The notes below the pieces were generated by a model. The model saw only the letters and a program-made list of their open reading frames with translations. It was not told the DNA's origin and ran no database searches. A DNA stretch of 64,000 nt from Talinum fruticosum. Lineage: Eukaryota > Streptophyta > Magnoliopsida > Caryophyllales > Talinaceae. The position numbers and the translations under genes are program-made. The stretch lies in assembly GCA_021018815.1 (NCBI GenBank), contig JAITYX010000128.1:806001-870000 (forward strand). Reading direction: 5' to 3'. Shown here piece by piece: positions 46,518-64,000 of this stretch. Numbering within the stretch: the stretch's first letter is position 1; each line of letters opens with the position of its first letter.

Positions 46518-46587
46518 GCCTATGTGGGAATTGAACCTACATCTTCTATACCATTGCATGACGCCCTTTCATTTGAGCTAATAGGCT
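46518..46587 (-). repeat. tRNA-like unit B
   Basis: On the minus strand a seven-pair acceptor stem (AGCCTAT/ATAGGCT), D-arm GCTC...GGGC and T-arm GTAGGTTCAATTCCCAC can form; the B-box-like GGTTCAATTCC is present. The anticodon stem does not pair well, so I do not call a tRNA gene. It faces unit A about 310 bp away. Confidence 0.5.
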
Positions 46588-46707
46588 CATAACCACCTGG
46601 GTGATTGGATGTCATGAGAACTATCAATTGCACCAAAACTATTTTTTGATCATGAATACAATCTAATTGAGCCATAAGAATATCCAAAAATCCTCATATA
46701 CTATAGA

Positions 46708-47287
46708 TAGACCTGGTAAAACCGACCGAACCGAACGGGTCAACCCGAACGACCCGAAACCCAAACCGAACCGACATCCGAAACAGTTGAACCGATTTTG
46801 ACCCGAAAACCGAAATGAACCGACCCGAACCGAACCAACCCGAAATGAAACCGACCCGAATGCAAAATGACCCGAACCGAAATCGAACCGAATCCAAAAT
46901 GACCCGAACCGAATCAGATCCGAATCAATTTAACACCAATAAAAGTGACCCAACCCACATTTTTTTTGTTGGGTCTCTCAGGATGTACTTTAGTGCCTAT
47001 AGTGGTACAATTTTGAATCGATTTTGACCCAAAAAGTGACCCGATTACGACTAGATCCGAAATTAACCCGAATCGAACCCGAACGAGATTGACCCGAAGT
47101 TGAACCGAACCGAAGTTGACCCGAACCGAAACCGAACGAACCCAAACGAGATCGACCCGAAATTTACCCGAACCGAAGTTGACCGAACCCGAAACCGAAC
47201 CGAACCCGAACAAGATTGACCCGAAGTTAACCCGAACCGAACTAACCCGAACCGAACCCGAACCGAATGACCCGATTGCCAGGTATA
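46708..47287. mobile_element. hAT-type MITE, 580 bp, made largely of an ACCCGAACCGA-like minisatellite
   Basis: Ends TAGACCTGG and, reverse-complemented, TATACCTGG, with identical 8-bp flanks ACTATAGA (46700-46707 and 47288-47295). The body is a degenerate array of 10-11-bp units such as ACCCGAACCGA and GACCCGAAGTT over 46720-46930 and 47030-47275, split by a unique piece of about 100 bp (46935-47030). Asp/Pro/Asn/Thr-rich ORFs are translated repeat. Confidence 0.85.
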
Positions 47288-47295
47288 ACTATAGA

Positions 47296-47535
47296 TAAGG
47301 AGTATAATTTAACATAATTGAGGTGAAGGACAAAGAACAAAATGTGGAGCATTTTAGGATGTAGGAATTAATTAAACAACACAACCTCAATAGAAAACAA
47401 ACTTTATATTCTATATGATACCATCCTCCCCAACCTCCACTCAATTCAAATATTCATAATACAACTCAATTTGAACATCTCCAATACAAGTCAATTCAAT
47501 TTTCCAATATAGTTCAACTTGCTCAAATTCAAACT
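47296..47535. other. No gene seen
   Basis: A/T- and C-rich spacer with a degenerate CAA-TTCAA pattern between the hAT MITE and the solo LTR. Confidence 0.5.
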
Positions 47536-47540
47536 TCCAC

Positions 47541-50500
47541 TATAACGCTCCCAATCGCCATTACTTAATAATCCCTTAATTAGAGAATATTACATAAGGT
47601 TGCAGCGGAAGATAACGACCGAAGACGTTACCGTCGTCCTAAAAATAGGACAAGGCTAAATAAGTGAAATAAAATAAAATACAATTTGTGCATCCAACTG
47701 ATATATTTCCATTGGTCCTGTTAGGGGTAATTGCATATTACCCAAGTAGCTAAGTCATCCCAAAATACCGTTCACTCGTTTAGTAACATAATATTTATAC
47801 AACCTAGACTTTCGTCTATTCCACAAGATAATATGCAACGTGTAATACTTCCCAAGGTCATACCTAAACCACGGTTGAGGGTAAAATCACCGTGAGCATC
47901 TATACACCTTCGTAATCACAATTGCAATGTGGCCGGCTATGGTTTGCCTTCGTCGGACTTGGTAGGTAATTGATTGTTCACCAATGCCTCCTCCTAAAAC
48001 AAAAACAGTAAAATATTTCGAAAAATGAGTCGAAACTCAGTATGAACATTCCTCCACCGTAAAACCGCTTTGAAAACATATTAATTGAGCGCACGTATTT
48101 CAATTCATTTTGGTTTGAAATCGGGGGAGAGAATATGAGTAAAACTTCCTTGCTGGTTATTATCTCGAAAGTGGAACCCCTTGATAATTGATGCGATCTT
48201 GAATAAGGTATGCACCTCCCGGCCGACCGAGAATCCGAGTTGAAGTCGCGCGGTGGAATTGAAGGGCCTAAGCCCCGATTATTGATAATTGATAATTGAG
48301 CGGGGACCGCTTAATTAGGTGACGAAACTTGATTTGCAAATGATTCACTATTAGTTATTTATCTAAGAAATGTTGAGATTTGCTGAAATATGTGAATTTT
48401 CGAAGGGTACAGGCAATGAACGTACTTGGACCGAAAATCGTTGTCCCTTTTTATAGAAATTTAATTTACAAGCTAGTCGGCAACGGAAGTGGTCTCAATT
48501 CTGTTTCAAATAGATTTTTGTTGTTAATAACATTTTTCTTGAGTTTCAATAAATGAATTCGCATAAATGCTTGCAATTTGTTTCATTTCCCTTATTTAAT
48601 ACATAACCAGTTGAAATAAGATTTTTATTACTCAATTCTATTGCATTAGTTTCATTTGAAATCTTGTCTACGACACATATTCATCAAAGAAGTTGATCGG
48701 CTATATTTATGTGATTTTATTCATTAGTCGAATCGGATTAAAGATATATATATGGATATATATTCAAACATTTATCTTAATTTTTAACATTTGTTCGACA
48801 AACGTAAAACATGCTCCTAAAGGTTATTATCATCGTTACTATCATTGTCACTGTCACTTACACCATTAACTCAATTAATTATATCGAACCAAAATCTCAC
48901 TTTCAATCCTATCCTTAAGTCACCGTTCACCACATCTTATCATCTATTCCACAAATTAATCAATTTACTCCACCAATTAACTAATTTACTAGAATTTCAT
49001 ATAAAGATCAAGACACACTAATTCAACTTGTATGCATCTTTTCCCCAACAAAATCCACATCTACATATGCAATTAAGTACCCTAAATTTCTCAAAGGTTT
49101 ATATACTTTCAACTCTACTTATTATCCAACTTCAATCTCTATATACACATTCTCTTTCTTTTGCTCAAATATACTCAATTTCAAAATATAACGAAACCAT
49201 TAAATTCACTCAAAATCTATATCAAAGCATCCCCAATTTAATTCGTTAACTCATAATTTTATAAATTCACCAACACATAATTTCACAAGAGCAATATATT
49301 TATTCACTTTCACAACAATCATTCCACCAAAATCCTAATTCACAATTATTCATAGTACTCTAATTTTTCTAATTCAACCTTTAAATCCACACCACAAACA
49401 TCTTTTAAAATCATATAATTCAATTTACAACTATAATCATTAAATAGATAATGAAGTGTTATAATTTAGGGTTTAGGGCTTTACCTTCAACCCAAGAGTG
49501 GAAGTCCAAAAGGGGAAGAAGTGGTGGTGGTGCAGCACGGCTAGGCTCCGACGGCTACTGGCAGCACCGGCGTCGATTTCCGGTGGCCGGGCTGTGGTTG
49601 GTTGGCCGGAGAGTGGGCGGCGAAACAGGGCGAAGGCAGGGCAGCCATCACAAAAAGAGAGAGAGCGTGAGAGAGAGTGCGAGAGCGGGAGGGGGCGCAG
49701 CGGCGCCGGCGCCGACTTCCGGCCGCCGTTGGTGGCGTCCGGTGGCCGAAATCGGGGCTGCAGTAGGGTGGTGAGGCAGGGAGGCGAGAGAGAGACAGGG
49801 AGCGCGAACGAAAGAGAGAGAGGGCACGGTTGGCTAAGCTGCCGGCTTCGCGGTCGGCGTTGGCGGTGCTCGGTGGCCGGCAGAGAGGCCGCCGCTGGGA
49901 GGCGGAGAAGAGGAGGGAAAGGTAGATGAGCGGAGAGAGAGGGGTAGAGGAAATGACAAGCTTGCGTTGTTCGAGCCAACCGATTTTTCTTTCCTTCCTT
50001 TTAATTGCACTCGAATATTCCAGAAGCCCATTCTGGATTTTTCTCTCAAAAAATCGGTGTTTCTTAGTTTTATTGTATTTTTATTTATTTATTATTTTAT
50101 TAGTCTGTTTAGTATACTTACATTGTTACTATTATTATTCCTTAACTTGGGTTATTAATTAATTTTAAGTAAATACACTTTAATAATATCACCTTTATCT
50201 TCCTTAAATGATTTTATTTTATTACGTTTATCGTATAATAGTGTTGTAAATAAGTTATTTAGTCTATTTTAAATGTAACGGTTGGTTTAAAATATAATTT
50301 CGATAACCTTATAATTATGTACCTTTATATTTATAGGCGTTATATATATTCATATAAATTCCTAAATTTTTATTTTAACATATCTCGTAGGTTTACCATC
50401 ATTATTATGAAATTTATTTGTTGGAGGCCACTTCGTCGCCTTAGCTGCATAATACACATATAAAAATAATTTAAATATAAAATATCGAATTGAAGTGCGC

Positions 50501-50566
50501 ATACTCGATTATATAAATTTTGAAATTAGTAAGATAAGTGATATTGTTTAGAGTCAGGTCGTTACA
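47541..50566 (-). mobile_element. Solo LTR, 3.0 kb, Ty3/gypsy type
   Basis: On the minus strand it runs from TGTAACGACCTGACTCTAAA to ...GGGAGCGTTATA (TG...TA; the final C of CA is mutated). It is flanked by 5-bp duplications TCCAC (47536-47540 and 50567-50571). No internal retroelement coding is present, so it is the product of LTR-LTR recombination. Its CG-rich part (49480-49920) and general plan recall the Tekay-like LTR at 27446-28583, but the sequence is different. Confidence 0.85.
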
Positions 50567-50571
50567 TCCAC

Positions 50572-50900
50572 GAACTTCCATAACTCAAAATAATAGCAAC
50601 TCAAAAATTGCTAACCAAGATCTCAAATCCCCGTGACCCAAATTAAAAAACCAAATCAAAGCATGTCAAATATGAGAAATAACTATCATTAAATCGAAGA
50701 AAATTCAAATGACATCACTCGGACCAATATGACTCCAAGTAGATACGAGAAGACCAACATCACTAGCTAGATAACAACAATGTGTCTAAAAGCACAAGAT
50801 CAACTACAGAGTTAAGCGAAGAGTATGCTGAATCTTTTTCGAGTTTGGTCGATGTTACTCCCGAACAAAGAAATCTGCCTACAAGGCCAGATTTTGTTGG
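50572..50900. other. Region downstream of the COMT-like gene
   Basis: Presumed 3'UTR and downstream sequence of the minus-strand gene. A read-through frame from the frameshifted last exon ends at 50812. No separate feature seen; AATAAA-like signals are weak. Confidence 0.4.

Positions 50901-64000
<13,100 letters not shown>

Noticed and set aside
46136..46587. Functional tRNA genes
   Set aside because: Acceptor and T arms pair, but the anticodon stems do not and no credible anticodon loop can be assigned.
46694..47298. ORFs rich in Asn/Thr/Pro/Glu or Gly/Phe/Val
   Set aside because: Both strands are open only because the 10-11-bp minisatellite lacks stops.
49473..49979. 168-aa minus-strand ORF in the solo LTR
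   Set aside because: Pro/Ser/Leu/Arg-rich frame in GC-rich LTR DNA with an overlapping 143-codon ORF on the other strand; no motif recognised.

Overview
This window is eukaryotic nuclear DNA from a flowering plant. The evidence is a plant-type caffeate O-methyltransferase (COMT-family) gene with spliceable introns, and remains of plant-typical transposons: Tekay-like chromovirus, Ty1/copia, LINE, CACTA/En-Spm, hAT, MULE, Helitron and SINE. AT-rich microsatellites are abundant. I cannot name the species. Only the COMT-like gene looks like a host gene. Nearly everything else is degenerate mobile DNA, and almost every transposon ORF carries stops or frameshifts.

Layout. 1-1176: Ty1/copia gag-protease remnant (-). 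2210-2720: LINE zf-RVT fragment (+). 2850-12370: one old LINE ORF2 (-) split by two later insertions, a 2.9-kb CACTA element (3487-6427, 3-bp TSD TAA) and a 5.1-kb hAT element with a decayed transposase (6522-11609, 8-bp TSD GTTGCAAA). 12740-12905: another zf-RVT scrap. About 13180-18900: a MULE transposase pseudogene with an antisense GRF-type zinc-finger fragment downstream. 19076-21635: copia pol remnant (+). 21636-21961: CACTA-like fold-back sequence.

21962-41259 is the main oddity, a roughly 19.3-kb imperfect palindrome. Each arm of about 9.4 kb carries a Tekay-like Ty3/gypsy element plus the 3' half of an En/Spm-type CACTA element, in opposite orientations. The arms meet at a unique spacer of about 540 bp (31389-31929) that holds the TNPD amino-terminus. 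The CACTA ends are flanked by TTA and TAA, which are inverted rather than direct, as expected for inverted duplication of an already inserted element. Only the right-hand gypsy copy continues further into its 5' LTR, to 42105.

42106-45593: a second gypsy lineage (gag and LTR on -), then an oppositely oriented LTR with a small promoter-plus-ORF unit between the two. 46136-46587: an inverted pair of tRNA-like units. 46708-47287: a 580-bp hAT MITE (TSD ACTATAGA) built largely from an ACCCGAACCGA-type minisatellite. 47541-50566: a 3.0-kb solo LTR with TSD TCCAC.

50901-64000 (-) is the COMT-like gene, with its 5' end outside the window. Four exons can be placed: 64000-63627, 63193-62883, 51360-51296 and 51198-50901. 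The catalytic His and two Glu and the glycine-rich SAM site are kept, several substrate-pocket positions differ from lignin COMT, and an extra T near the 3' end shifts the last residues. Intron 2 is about 11.5 kb and contains a SINE with imperfect TSDs, a SINE-like unit, two Helitron candidates in opposite orientations, a near full-length LINE, and a ~190-bp direct repeat. All calls come from reading the sequence; no alignment or database search was run.
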